Assembly: GCA_026986005.1 (NCBI GenBank)
Contig: JALSPK010000095.1
Span: 1-40,683, forward strand
Reading direction: 5' to 3'
Source: Saprospiraceae bacterium
GTDB taxonomy: Bacteria > Bacteroidota > Bacteroidia > Chitinophagales > Saprospiraceae
Length of the DNA: 40,683 nucleotides
Shown: one piece after another, positions 15,674 to 25,294 of the stretch
Numbering within the stretch: the stretch's first letter is position 1
Layout: the number at the start of each line of letters is the position of its first letter
Made by a program: the position numbers and the translations under genes
The notes under the pieces: model-generated
Database searches by the model: none
What the model saw: only the letters and a program-made list of their open reading frames with translations
What the model was told of the DNA's origin: nothing

Positions 15674-18631
15674 ATGTATAAATATTTATTCAGTCTGATT
15701 TTATTAATTACGCTTTCAAGCAATTTATTATCTCAAAATAAATTGAAAGGGATGGTTAATGACAGTAAAGGAGAAGCTTTGTCATTTGTAGCGATACAAC
15801 TAAAGGGGACATCAAAAGGTGTTGTGTCTGATCTTGACGGAAAATTCGAATTAGAATTTGATGTGCATAAAAATGATATTTTAGTTTTCTCCAGCATAGG
15901 ATATAAATCCCAAGAAATTGTTGTTGGTGAAAACAAATATCTACATGTGATAATGTTGGATGATGCTAAATTGCTTGATGAAGTGGTAGTTGTTGGATAT
16001 GGAGTTCAGAAGAAAAGTGATATTACAGGTTCGGTTTCCATTGTAAAAGTTGAAGATGCCAAAAGAGTTCCTACTACAAACATAGCTGAAATTTTACGAG
16101 GCAAGTCATCCGGAGTAAAAGTCACACTTGATGATCCTTCTCCCGGTGGGTCTTCTTCGATAGTACTAAGAGGGCGTAGTTCCCTTTTAGGTGGTAGTAG
16201 CCCATTATTCGTAGTAGATGGGGTGGCCACAGAAAATATCAATGGAATCAATACAGAGGATGTAGTATCTATTGAAGTGCTGAAAGATGCATCATCACAA
16301 GCTATTTATGGAGCGCGAGCAGGAAATGGTGTTATATTGATAACGACAAGAAGAGGTGAAAGTGATAAATTTAAAGTTTCATACCATGGTTATCGTGGAG
16401 TACAATCATTGACTAAAAACTTTAATCTTTACAATGGGAAAGAATGGGCTGATCTTAGAAGAGAAGCATACCGCTCTGATAATAATGATGAATACGAGCC
16501 TGATGATTACGTTTTCACCCCCTTACAACTTGAAGTGCTGAATAGTGGTAAGTATGTGGACTGGGAGGATGAGACGATTAATGATGCCACACAACAAAAT
16601 CATTCATTGACATTGAGTGGTGGTTCTGAGAAAACGAAGATTTATACAAGTTTAAGCTATTTTGACCAAGCAGGTATCATTGAAGGTTCGAGCTACAAGA
16701 GAGGTACTGCAAGGATAAATCTTGATCATAAAGTTTCTAGCAGATTTAGTTTTGGAGGGAATATTCATTTGTTAACGGATAAAAAGAATATTCGCTCCGG
16801 AGGATTGAATTTTATCACTTTGCCTCCACTTTCAAAAGTTAGAGATGAAGAGGGTAATATATCAAGATTTCCGACCGGTGATCCCAATACTGTAAATCCA
16901 CTATGGAATATAAAAGAATCATTAAATGAGGTGTTTGCAAACGAATATCAATTTACTCTTTTTGGGGAATACGAACTGTTTAAAAATTTCAAATATAAGA
17001 TCAATACAAATATTTCTAGAAATGATTACCATGGAGGTGCTTATGAATCTAGAGTTCATGGGAGCGCATTTGCTACCAATGGGCGTGCTTCACTTGTCAG
17101 TGGTAATAGATCATCTTATCTTATAGAAAATATTTTTAATTATAATTTGAATTTTAAAGACAATGGTTTGAATTTTACTTTTGTACAAGCTGCAGAAGAA
17201 ATTAAAAAATCAAATTTTAAGACAACAGCAACAGAATTTCCTAATGATCAGTTAGGCTATAATGGAATTGAATCAGCAGCGGAGATATTACCTGTAAGCA
17301 GATTTGCACAAAAAAGACGGCTACTTTCATTTATGGGTAGAGTAAGGTATAACTTAAAAAACCGATATCTAATAACACTTACCGGCAGAAGGGATGGCTC
17401 ATCTGTTTTTGCAAAAAATAATAAATGGGCATTCTTTCCTGCATTCGCATTTGCTTGGAAAGCACATCTCGAACCATGGTTGGAAAATATTGATGCTATC
17501 AATGAGCTCAAATTTAGATTTAGTTATGGAAGTGTAGGTAATCAAGCGATTAGGCCATATCAAACATTGGGACTTGCTTCAGCAGAGAATTATATTTTTG
17601 GAGGTGTTGTCTATGGAGGTTACCAACCGGGCACACAATTATTTAATCCTAATCTGAAATGGGAAACTTCAACTACAACAAATATTGGGCTTGACTTTGG
17701 CTTGTTTAATAATTTTCTGGTTGGTAATATTGAGATTTATGATAAGCAAACTACAGATCTTCTCATAGACAGGAGTACTCCTCAAGGCACAGGATATACA
17801 AGTCTAATTTCGAATATAGGGAGAGTACAAAATAGAGGCGTTGAGTTGGGAATAACTGCTAATGTATTTGGAAGTAAAAGTTTTAATTGGTCAATTTCGT
17901 CATCATTTTCAAAAAACAAAAATGAGATTAAAGAATTATTTGGCGAAGTTGATAGTTTGGGCAATCTATTGGACGATATATCAAAAAATAGATTTATAGG
18001 TGAACCTATTAATATAATTTATCAATATGAATACGATGGAATATGGAAAAATGAAAAAGAAATAGAAGGTTCATATATGCCTGATGCTCGTCCTGGAGAT
18101 ATTAGAGTGAAGGATGTGAATGGAGATGGAGAAATTACAGCAGATGACAGAGTTATCTTTCACAAAGATCCTGATTGGTTTGGAAGTCTTTCTACAAATA
18201 TCGGTTTCAAAGGATTAGAATTGTATATTGATATGTATATGGTTCAAGGCGCCATTCGTACAAATAATTATTTAGCAGGATTCAATGAAGGTGGCACTTT
18301 ACAAGGAGTATTAAATGGAATTAAAGTTGATTATTGGACTCCTGAAAATCCTGAAGGAACATTTCCGCGTCCGCGAAGAAATGAAACACCGAGTTATATT
18401 TGGGCAGCTGCAGTAAGTGATGCCTCATACATTAGACTTAGGACATTTTCTTTGGCATATCACTTACCTAAAACATGGGTTTCTAAAATGAAACTATCTA
18501 ATGTGACTATTTATGGGACAGGATCAAACCTTTGGACCAAAACAGATTTTTTATCCTATAGTCCTGAATTGAATGTTGGTTCATATCCCGATGGGAAAAG
18601 TTTTGTTTTTGGGATTAAGATAACAAATTAA
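15674..18631 (+). CDS. SusC/RagA-family TonB-dependent outer-membrane transporter
   Basis: A 985-residue outer-membrane glycan importer. Signal peptide of about 20 residues ('LLITLSSNLLSQ'). A carboxypeptidase-regulatory-like domain covers about residues 23-100 ('GKFELEFDVHKNDILVFSSI'), followed by the SusC TonB-box region 'DEVVVVGYGVQKKSDITGSV'. The plug domain has 'RGRSSLLGGSSPLFVVDGV' and 'IEVLKDASSQAIYGARAGNG'. A beta-barrel fills the rest, with 'SYGSVGNQAIRPYQ' and a C-terminal 'YGTGSNLWTKTDFLSYSPE'. It pairs with the SusD homolog 21 bp downstream as a lid-and-barrel importer of oligosaccharides made at the surface. Transcribed from the activator-type promoter region at 15549-15605. Substrate specificity is not readable from sequence. 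Confidence 0.97.
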   Translation: MYKYLFSLILLITLSSNLLSQNKLKGMVNDSKGEALSFVAIQLKGTSKGVVSDLDGKFELEFDVHKNDILVFSSIGYKSQEIVVGENKYLHVIMLDDAKLLDEVVVVGYGVQKKSDITGSVSIVKVEDAKRVPTTNIAEILRGKSSGVKVTLDDPSPGGSSSIVLRGRSSLLGGSSPLFVVDGVATENINGINTEDVVSIEVLKDASSQAIYGARAGNGVILITTRRGESDKFKVSYHGYRGVQSLTKNFNLYNGKEWADLRREAYRSDNNDEYEPDDYVFTPLQLEVLNSGKYVDWEDETINDATQQNHSLTLSGGSEKTKIYTSLSYFDQAGIIEGSSYKRGTARINLDHKVSSRFSFGGNIHLLTDKKNIRSGGLNFITLPPLSKVRDEEGNISRFPTGDPNTVNPLWNIKESLNEVFANEYQFTLFGEYELFKNFKYKINTNISRNDYHGGAYESRVHGSAFATNGRASLVSGNRSSYLIENIFNYNLNFKDNGLNFTFVQAAEEIKKSNFKTTATEFPNDQLGYNGIESAAEILPVSRFAQKRRLLSFMGRVRYNLKNRYLITLTGRRDGSSVFAKNNKWAFFPAFAFAWKAHLEPWLENIDAINELKFRFSYGSVGNQAIRPYQTLGLASAENYIFGGVVYGGYQPGTQLFNPNLKWETSTTTNIGLDFGLFNNFLVGNIEIYDKQTTDLLIDRSTPQGTGYTSLISNIGRVQNRGVELGITANVFGSKSFNWSISSSFSKNKNEIKELFGEVDSLGNLLDDISKNRFIGEPINIIYQYEYDGIWKNEKEIEGSYMPDARPGDIRVKDVNGDGEITADDRVIFHKDPDWFGSLSTNIGFKGLELYIDMYMVQGAIRTNNYLAGFNEGGTLQGVLNGIKVDYWTPENPEGTFPRPRRNETPSYIWAAAVSDASYIRLRTFSLAYHLPKTWVSKMKLSNVTIYGTGSNLWTKTDFLSYSPELNVGSYPDGKSFVFGIKITN

Positions 18632-18652
18632 TAATAGTAAAATACATATAAA

Positions 18653-20248
18653 ATGAAAGTATTAAAATATTTAATAGTAGGTCTTTTTTTAACTTTGGGA
18701 TCTTGTGACAATTATCTTGATGAAGAACCTCTCACGGATGTTTCTATAGATTATTTGTACAATACACCTGATGGATTAGAAGCCGGAGTTGTGGGTCTTT
18801 ATAATTTCAATAGGGATATATACCATATTTGGCCCAATGAGAGCTCAAAACCTTTATGGACTTATGTTCAAAATGATTTGGTTGTTCCTGCAGCCGGGTA
18901 TATTTCAATAATTGGACAATTTGGTAAAAGTGCAATGAAACCTGATCAATACGGGAGTTTGTTTTTAAAACTACTTTGGCAAGATTATTATAGGATTATT
19001 GACAGATCCAACGCATTGATAAAAGCCGCAGAAGCAATCGAAGGGATGAAAGAAGAGGATAGACTACAAGTTTTGGCTGTGAGCAGATACTTCAGAGCAC
19101 ATTCATTATTTACATTGTACAGACTTTTTAATAATGTCTACATTAAAACAGAGCCTACTACACCGGAAAATGTTTTTGATAAAGTAAGTAAGCCGTCGAC
19201 AAAGGAAGAAATATTTAAAGCTATAGATGAAGATTTGGAATTTGCCATTAAAAATCTTCCATGGACTGATACTCCCGGTAGAGTGACACAAGCTTTGGCT
19301 AGGCATATAAGAGCAAAAGCAGCTTTATGGGAGGAAGACTGGGCAGCAGCAGCAGAAAATGCTGAAGCTGTCATAAATAATGGTAATTATTGGCTTGAGA
19401 CTGATTTGAAAAACATATTTGGACATCCATCTAATCCTGATGCTGGTGACAGAAATGGTCCTGAGTCATTATTCACTATTCAAAATGAGGAAGGTTCTGC
19501 CGGTGCAGGAGTACCAAATTTTATAGGAGTAAATTTTGTGCCTAGGTACGATAAAATACCGGGAATGAAATTTGCCAGTGAATTTGGTGGTCGTGGGTTC
19601 GGTTTTATTTTTCCTAATAAGTACCTCATGGGGTTATATGAGTCATATGATAAAAGGTTAGATGCATATTATAATAGAAAATACTATTACAATGACCCTG
19701 AAAATATTCCTGATAGTGTGCTTACAGATGATGGATGGGTCTATCCAAAAGAAGGGGATGAAGTAAAAATAGTGACCTCCGGTAGCAACACAAGTGCTTA
19801 TTATAGGGAATTATCACCAGCCGTATTGAAATTAATCGATTATACTCTTGGCCCCAACGAAGCTGTCAGCAGAGGCAATATCTTGGTGTATCGTTTAGCA
19901 GAAACCTATTTAGTAGCAGCAGAAGCTTATATGAGAATGGGGAATTTAGGAAAAGCGCAAGAATTTATAGTCCCCCTGACAGATAGAGCTGGAGTGCCTC
20001 CTCCTTTTAATGTTACGATAAATGATATTATGCAAGAACACGCACGTGAATTAGCTTTTGAAGGACACAGATTCTTTTTTCTTAAGCGTATCGGAAAACT
20101 ATTGAGTCAGGTTCAGAATTTTTCAGGTAATGCCGATTATAAAAATGAAGCGCGTGGAAATATTAAGCCGCATTATGTAAATATGCCGATACCTCAGTCA
20201 GTTCTAGAGTTGCTTGGGGAAGGTTATCCTCAAAATGAGGGATATTGA
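18653..20248 (+). CDS. SusD/RagB-family surface glycan-binding lipoprotein
   Basis: A 531-residue partner of the preceding SusC. The signal peptide ends at lipobox 'TLGSC' (Cys18), followed by 'DNYLDEEPLTDVS', a near-universal SusD N-terminus. TPR-like helices include 'ALIKAAEAIEGMKEEDRLQV' and 'ARHIRAKAALWEEDWAAAAE'. The C-terminal 'EHARELAFEGHRFFFLKRIG' is the conserved RagB block, and 'NIKPHYVNMPIPQSVLEL' matches the family's final IPxxEL region. It caps the SusC barrel and binds the glycan. No T9SS domain; it travels as a surface lipoprotein. Confidence 0.96.
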   Translation: MKVLKYLIVGLFLTLGSCDNYLDEEPLTDVSIDYLYNTPDGLEAGVVGLYNFNRDIYHIWPNESSKPLWTYVQNDLVVPAAGYISIIGQFGKSAMKPDQYGSLFLKLLWQDYYRIIDRSNALIKAAEAIEGMKEEDRLQVLAVSRYFRAHSLFTLYRLFNNVYIKTEPTTPENVFDKVSKPSTKEEIFKAIDEDLEFAIKNLPWTDTPGRVTQALARHIRAKAALWEEDWAAAAENAEAVINNGNYWLETDLKNIFGHPSNPDAGDRNGPESLFTIQNEEGSAGAGVPNFIGVNFVPRYDKIPGMKFASEFGGRGFGFIFPNKYLMGLYESYDKRLDAYYNRKYYYNDPENIPDSVLTDDGWVYPKEGDEVKIVTSGSNTSAYYRELSPAVLKLIDYTLGPNEAVSRGNILVYRLAETYLVAAEAYMRMGNLGKAQEFIVPLTDRAGVPPPFNVTINDIMQEHARELAFEGHRFFFLKRIGKLLSQVQNFSGNADYKNEARGNIKPHYVNMPIPQSVLELLGEGYPQNEGY

Positions 20249-20324
20249 CACTAAATATATGTTTTAATCAATATATTTTTAAATAAATTAAATTATTTCA
20301 CATTATTAACAAAAATACTTTATT

Positions 20325-23123
20325 ATGAAAAAACAATTACTTTTATTATTTGCATTTTTTGCATTTTCATCCGTATGGTTAAATGCTCAAGATGTAGTTT
20401 TGTTTGACTGGGAGACTTCGCAAACCAGTGTGAACGGAAAATTTTCATTTGGAAATGGTCACTTCGGTTCTGATACTTTTGGTATTGTTGATAACCCGGA
20501 TGTAACAGGAATAAATACTAGTGCTAAAGTTGGTAAATGGTGTAAAGCAAACGATGGAAAAAGTTGGGGAGGAGTTTATTTTGATGCTCCAACTCCTATA
20601 GATATGACAGGTTCAGCACTTACTTTATGTATGGATGTATTAATGCCTCATAATGGTAATGTATTACTTAAGTTGGAGAATGGAAAAATGGTTGTAGATA
20701 ACGATACTGTGGAGGTGGATGTATCTTTGGTAGAAGAATATACAGGTGATGGTAAATGGCAGCAATTATGCTTTGATTTTACTCTAGCCGATTCTCAAGG
20801 TGATGTTGCTGTAGGTTTGATTTTTCCGGGATTTACCATATTTATGGATTTTGGAAATGTGCCTTCGGACGATGAATGTCATTATTATGATAATTTAATC
20901 CAAAGAGAAGGCCCCAAACCATATTTATCCGGAGATGTTTTGGTTGATTGGGAATCTGATGGTATTAGTGTAAATGGTACAGGTGCATTTGGAAACGGTC
21001 ATTTTGCGGATAGCACATTTTCTGCTGTTGCAAATCCTCTTCCTTCCGGGCATAATAAAAGCGATTCTGTATATCAATGGTGCAAAGCCTTTGACGGAAA
21101 ATCTTGGGGAGGTATTTATTTTGATATTTCACCCTCAATATTTTTAGAGGGTAATAAAACAACACTATGTTTGGACGTCTTAATGCCTCATGATGGAAAT
21201 ATATTATTGAAAGTAGAAAAATCTACAGATGGTGGTGGTGATGCATCTTTGGTCGCTCCATATACGGGAAATGGTAAATGGCAACAAGTTTGCTTTGATT
21301 ATACTCAACCTGATTCTGATGGAGATGTAGGTGCGGGTTATACATATACTCGATTTACTATTTTCCCGGACTTTGGCAATGTTCCGGCAGAGGATGAATG
21401 TCACTATTTTGATAATTTAACACAGGTCTCAGTAACCAAAGGGTTTGATGGTGAAGTTATTGCTGATTGGGAAACTCCGGAAACCACCCCTGGCGCATTT
21501 GTTTTTGGAAAAGAAGCTACAATAGCTATTAGTCCAAATCCTAAAAGTGATGAAATAAATTCTTCAGATAGCACATTCCAATTTTGTAAAAATGAAAACT
21601 CTCCATCTTGGGCAGGTTTTGCATTTAATATTGATACCCTTGATATAACCGGTGATGTTGCTACTGTGTGTCTTTCCGTTTATGCAGATGTTGCTAATAC
21701 TGTTAGATTAAAACTAGAAGGTGCGACTGATGGTTCTGAAAATGTAAGCATGGACAGAGATTATTCTACTCCGGGAGCTTGGCAAGTTCTATGTTATGAT
21801 TTAACAGAACCGGGAGTTGATGATAAATCAGCTTTAGGTCATTTGTATACTAAAATGACGATATTTCCGGATTTTGGTATTGTCCCTGCTGCCGAAACAT
21901 GTTATTATATCGATGATATTAAGAAATCTACAAATGGAACAGGTAAATTATTAGAATTTATTAGTAATATTTTATCAAAAAGTCCTGATCATTCAATGTT
22001 TTCAGGATTTATTGATGCAGTTGACTTATCAGAAGTAGTAAATGCCAATGGTGTAACCGTTTTCGCACCTACAAATGATGCATTCAATGCGCTTCCAACT
22101 GATGAATTAAATAAATTAACCAATAATATTGATAATGCCTTGTACAATATGATTTTTCATCATGTCACTTTTGATTCTATACCGCCTGAACTATTAGTTG
22201 ATGGTACTCACATTATGAGAAATGGTCAAGATGGTGTGATTGTTGGTAATAAAATAAATGGGGCAAATATTACTGATTCAAAAGAAGCGGTTAACGGATT
22301 TGTACATACCATAGAGTCTGTTATGACATTCCCTACTGATCCTGATGTTTATAATTTAATCAATTTCGATAGTGATGACAATGGAAATACTATTGACGAT
22401 TGGTGGTGGTGGTTAAATGGAGGTCATAAAGCCGCTCAAGTAGTGGATAACCCCCTAAAAGAAGGAATAAATACTAGTGACAATGTCATGGAGGTGAAAA
22501 GATTTCCTGAAGGGGTTTGGTATCAAGGGATAGCAATTAAAGTTAATAGACCTTTCAATTTCTTTAATAATATGACAAAAGTGTGTATGGATATATATGC
22601 AGATAAGGGTGGTGATGTATTTCTAAAATATGATGCTGCTTTGGGAAATGGTATTAAAACCGGATATAGAGGCTATTATTCCGGAGGGAATACTTGGGAA
22701 ACTATATGTTGGGATGTAACAAAAGACAATTTCTATACAGATCCTCCAAACTCAAAGAATTTAATATATGATCAAATGACGTACTTCTTTGATGGCGAAA
22801 GTAAGGAATTGCCGGCTGATACAATAGTGTATTACGTCGATAATTTCAGAGTACTTAATTCTACAGTTTCAACACTTGATATTGGTAATCTGGAAGGGGT
22901 AAGTCTATATCCTAATCCTGTTAACAATACAATTACTCTTACTTCACAAACACCGATTTATTCAGCTAATATATTTGATATAAGAGGACATAAGGTGATG
23001 ACTATTAAAAATCCTTTACGATCAAAAATTGATGTGAGTTTATTACCAAATGGTTTGTACTTGATTGACTTGTACTCTGACAATAATAGAAGATTGGGAA
23101 CAGCAAAGTTTATAAAAGAATAG
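20325..23123 (+). CDS. T9SS-exported protein with four glycan-binding-like repeats and a FAS1 domain
   Basis: A 932-residue protein with a 22-residue signal peptide. Three tandem repeats lie at about 23-203, 204-376 and 377-539. Each begins with a 'DWE' strand; the first two share 'FGNGHF', 'GKSWGG(V/I)YFD' and 'DVLMPH(N/D)GN', and all have a 'GKWQQ(L/V)CFD'-like strand and an 'F..DFGNVP' block. A fasciclin (FAS1) domain occupies about 540-667 ('VTVFAPTNDAFNALP'). A fourth, more divergent repeat is at about 675-849 ('VCMDIYADKGGDVFLKYD'). The end, from about 850, is a T9SS type A sorting domain ('GVSLYPNPVNNTITL', 'IFDIRGHKVMTI'). The repeats look like jelly-roll carbohydrate-binding modules, and a related domain starts the 29654-33181 enzyme. 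Its place after susCD is that of SusE/SusF surface glycan-binding proteins. FAS1 may add adhesion. Binding is inferred. Confidence 0.82.
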   Translation: MKKQLLLLFAFFAFSSVWLNAQDVVLFDWETSQTSVNGKFSFGNGHFGSDTFGIVDNPDVTGINTSAKVGKWCKANDGKSWGGVYFDAPTPIDMTGSALTLCMDVLMPHNGNVLLKLENGKMVVDNDTVEVDVSLVEEYTGDGKWQQLCFDFTLADSQGDVAVGLIFPGFTIFMDFGNVPSDDECHYYDNLIQREGPKPYLSGDVLVDWESDGISVNGTGAFGNGHFADSTFSAVANPLPSGHNKSDSVYQWCKAFDGKSWGGIYFDISPSIFLEGNKTTLCLDVLMPHDGNILLKVEKSTDGGGDASLVAPYTGNGKWQQVCFDYTQPDSDGDVGAGYTYTRFTIFPDFGNVPAEDECHYFDNLTQVSVTKGFDGEVIADWETPETTPGAFVFGKEATIAISPNPKSDEINSSDSTFQFCKNENSPSWAGFAFNIDTLDITGDVATVCLSVYADVANTVRLKLEGATDGSENVSMDRDYSTPGAWQVLCYDLTEPGVDDKSALGHLYTKMTIFPDFGIVPAAETCYYIDDIKKSTNGTGKLLEFISNILSKSPDHSMFSGFIDAVDLSEVVNANGVTVFAPTNDAFNALPTDELNKLTNNIDNALYNMIFHHVTFDSIPPELLVDGTHIMRNGQDGVIVGNKINGANITDSKEAVNGFVHTIESVMTFPTDPDVYNLINFDSDDNGNTIDDWWWWLNGGHKAAQVVDNPLKEGINTSDNVMEVKRFPEGVWYQGIAIKVNRPFNFFNNMTKVCMDIYADKGGDVFLKYDAALGNGIKTGYRGYYSGGNTWETICWDVTKDNFYTDPPNSKNLIYDQMTYFFDGESKELPADTIVYYVDNFRVLNSTVSTLDIGNLEGVSLYPNPVNNTITLTSQTPIYSANIFDIRGHKVMTIKNPLRSKIDVSLLPNGLYLIDLYSDNNRRLGTAKFIKE

Positions 23124-23147
23124 TGTGATTTTTTTTCTAATAAAATG

Positions 23148-23180
23148 CCTGTCGGAAATCATTTTCGACAGGTGTTTTTA
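23148..23180 (+). terminator. Rho-independent terminator ending the susC-susD operon
   Basis: CCTGTCGGAAA (23148-23158), loop TCA, TTTTCGACAGG (23162-23172): an 11-bp stem with one G-T wobble, followed by TGTTTTTAT, 25 bp after the stop of the third operon gene. It separates the susCD unit from the enzyme genes. Between here and the next probable start I see no good promoter element. Confidence 0.85.
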
Positions 23181-23467
23181 TCAATGTCAATTAAATATTG
23201 TTTGCTGTTTTGCTTTTCCTCGTGAAAAAACGTAACATATGACAGATATTTACTTTATTTTTAACAATCACATTTATCGTGCGTATGATTATAATTAAAA
23301 GCTTAAACAGAATTGCTACCAAAATATTGAATATAAAAAGTATATTTTTTACTTCTTCTGTTTTTAAAAATACTTATATAGTTAAGACTCCAAAAAAGTC
23401 GGGAAGATTATTTTCATTGAAGAATCAAAAACTATTTCTTTTCCCATTTCACTATCTTAATAAGAGG

Positions 23468-25294
23468 ATGATATTAATGCTGTTATTTTGTTTTTTGATT
23501 TTTGAATTAAATGCTCAAAATAGTCTGATTCAAAATATATCTAATCGCAACAATACTTCTTTAAATGGCAAATGGCATTACATTATTGACCCTTATGAAA
23601 CAGGATACTATGATTTTCGTTATAAAGCTTATGATACTGATGAAAAAATGAAATCTAATCCCGGAGCATATTATAATAACGCAAAGCCAAAAAATAAGCT
23701 GGACAGAATAGAGTACAGTTTTGATGCTTCACCGACTTTATTAGTTCCGGGTGATTGGAATTCTCAAGATGAAAAGCTGTTGTATTATGAAGGAACTATC
23801 TGGTATAAAAAATCATTTGATTATAAGAAAACCAAATTGAAAAATCGAGTTTTTATCCATTTTGGCGCAGTTAATTACATTGCTGAAGTTTATTTGAATG
23901 GAAATAAATTAGGTAAACATGAAGGAGGTTTTACTCCGTTTTCCTATGAAGTGACCAATTCTTTAAAAGAAAAAAACAATTATTTAATAGTTAAGGTTGA
24001 TAATACAAGGCATAAAGACGCTATCCCAACACTCAATACGGATTGGTGGAATTATGGTGGGATCACTAGAGACGTATCTTTGGTGGAAGTACCAAATAAA
24101 TATATTTATGATTATTTTATTCAGCTAAAACAATCAGAGAGAGGTATAATATCCGGCTATATTCAATTGTCCAATGTCGATAACAATGAAGATATTACAA
24201 TTGAAATCCCTGAACTTGATTTTTTTAAAAAAATCCGTACTGATAAAAACGGATATGTAACACTGGATTTTAGCTTAAAAGGCATCACACTTTGGACACC
24301 TGAAAACCCCAAATTGTACGACATAGTATTAAAAACCAATTATGAAGAGTTAAAAGACCAAATCGGTTTTAGAACTATAGAATCAAAAAATGGTGAAATT
24401 ATCCTGAATGGTAAACCCATATTCTTAAGGGGGATTTGTATGCATGAGGAGAATACTATGAGAGGTGGCAGGGCTTATTCTGAAGCGGATGCAATTATAT
24501 CTTTGCATTGGGCAAAAGAATTAAATTGCAATTTTATGCGCCTTGCTCATTACCCTCATAATGAACATATGATTAGACTAGCAGATAAAGAAGGGATGCT
24601 TCTATGGTCTGAAATCCCTGTCTATTGGACAATAGATTTTGACAAAGATTTTGTCTATGAGAATGCAGAAAACCAATTGACAGATATGATAAATAGAGAT
24701 AAAAATCGTGCATCTATTATTATTTGGTCTATGGCAAATGAAACCCCTATAAGTGAAGAAAGAAATATGTTTTTATCAAAATTAATAAGTCAAGCCAGAG
24801 CTATTGATAACACACGACTCATTAGTGCTGCACTTTTGCATAAATCCGAAAATGGATTTAACAAAATAGCTGACCCTATCTCCAAAGAAGTGGATATAGT
24901 CGCTTTCAATCAATATATAGGATGGTACGGAGGGCATCCTAAAGACATCACTGCTGTGAAATGGCAATTTGACCAAAATAAACCCGTAATTATTTCAGAA
25001 TTTGGCGCTGGAGTTTTAGGAGGATACCATGCAGATAAAGATACAAGATGGTCAGAAGAATATGGTGATTTCCTCTATAAACAAACAATAAAAATGATGG
25101 AAAATATGTCTAACCTTAGAGGTGTTACTCCTTGGATACTTGCAGATTTTCGTTCTCCAAAGCGCAATTTACCAAATATTCAAGATGGTTGGAACAGGAA
25201 AGGATTGATATCAAATACAGGAACTAAAAAATTAGCATTTTATACTTTGCAGAAATGGTATAGAAATATTGAGATGAAAAGAAAACGAAAATGA
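23468..25294 (+). CDS. GH2 glycoside hydrolase, probable beta-glucuronidase
   Basis: About 608 residues from the ATG at 23468, whose product begins with signal-like 'MILMLLFCFLIFELNAQ'. The frame is open back to a GTG at 23279, which would put a 63-residue extension before the signal peptide, unusual for GH2, so the start is uncertain. Domain order is GH2 sugar-binding, immunoglobulin-like, then TIM barrel. Catalytic acid/base Glu425 is in 'WSMANETP' and nucleophile Glu511 in 'ISEFGAG'. Near the end 'GWNRKGLIS' (Asn576, Lys578) keeps the N-x-K motif by which beta-glucuronidases recognise the carboxylate, a feature beta-galactosidases lack. With UxaC, UxuA and a fructuronate reductase downstream, release of glucuronic acid is the best reading. 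It overlaps the next gene by ATGA. Confidence 0.86.
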   Translation: MILMLLFCFLIFELNAQNSLIQNISNRNNTSLNGKWHYIIDPYETGYYDFRYKAYDTDEKMKSNPGAYYNNAKPKNKLDRIEYSFDASPTLLVPGDWNSQDEKLLYYEGTIWYKKSFDYKKTKLKNRVFIHFGAVNYIAEVYLNGNKLGKHEGGFTPFSYEVTNSLKEKNNYLIVKVDNTRHKDAIPTLNTDWWNYGGITRDVSLVEVPNKYIYDYFIQLKQSERGIISGYIQLSNVDNNEDITIEIPELDFFKKIRTDKNGYVTLDFSLKGITLWTPENPKLYDIVLKTNYEELKDQIGFRTIESKNGEIILNGKPIFLRGICMHEENTMRGGRAYSEADAIISLHWAKELNCNFMRLAHYPHNEHMIRLADKEGMLLWSEIPVYWTIDFDKDFVYENAENQLTDMINRDKNRASIIIWSMANETPISEERNMFLSKLISQARAIDNTRLISAALLHKSENGFNKIADPISKEVDIVAFNQYIGWYGGHPKDITAVKWQFDQNKPVIISEFGAGVLGGYHADKDTRWSEEYGDFLYKQTIKMMENMSNLRGVTPWILADFRSPKRNLPNIQDGWNRKGLISNTGTKKLAFYTLQKWYRNIEMKRKRK

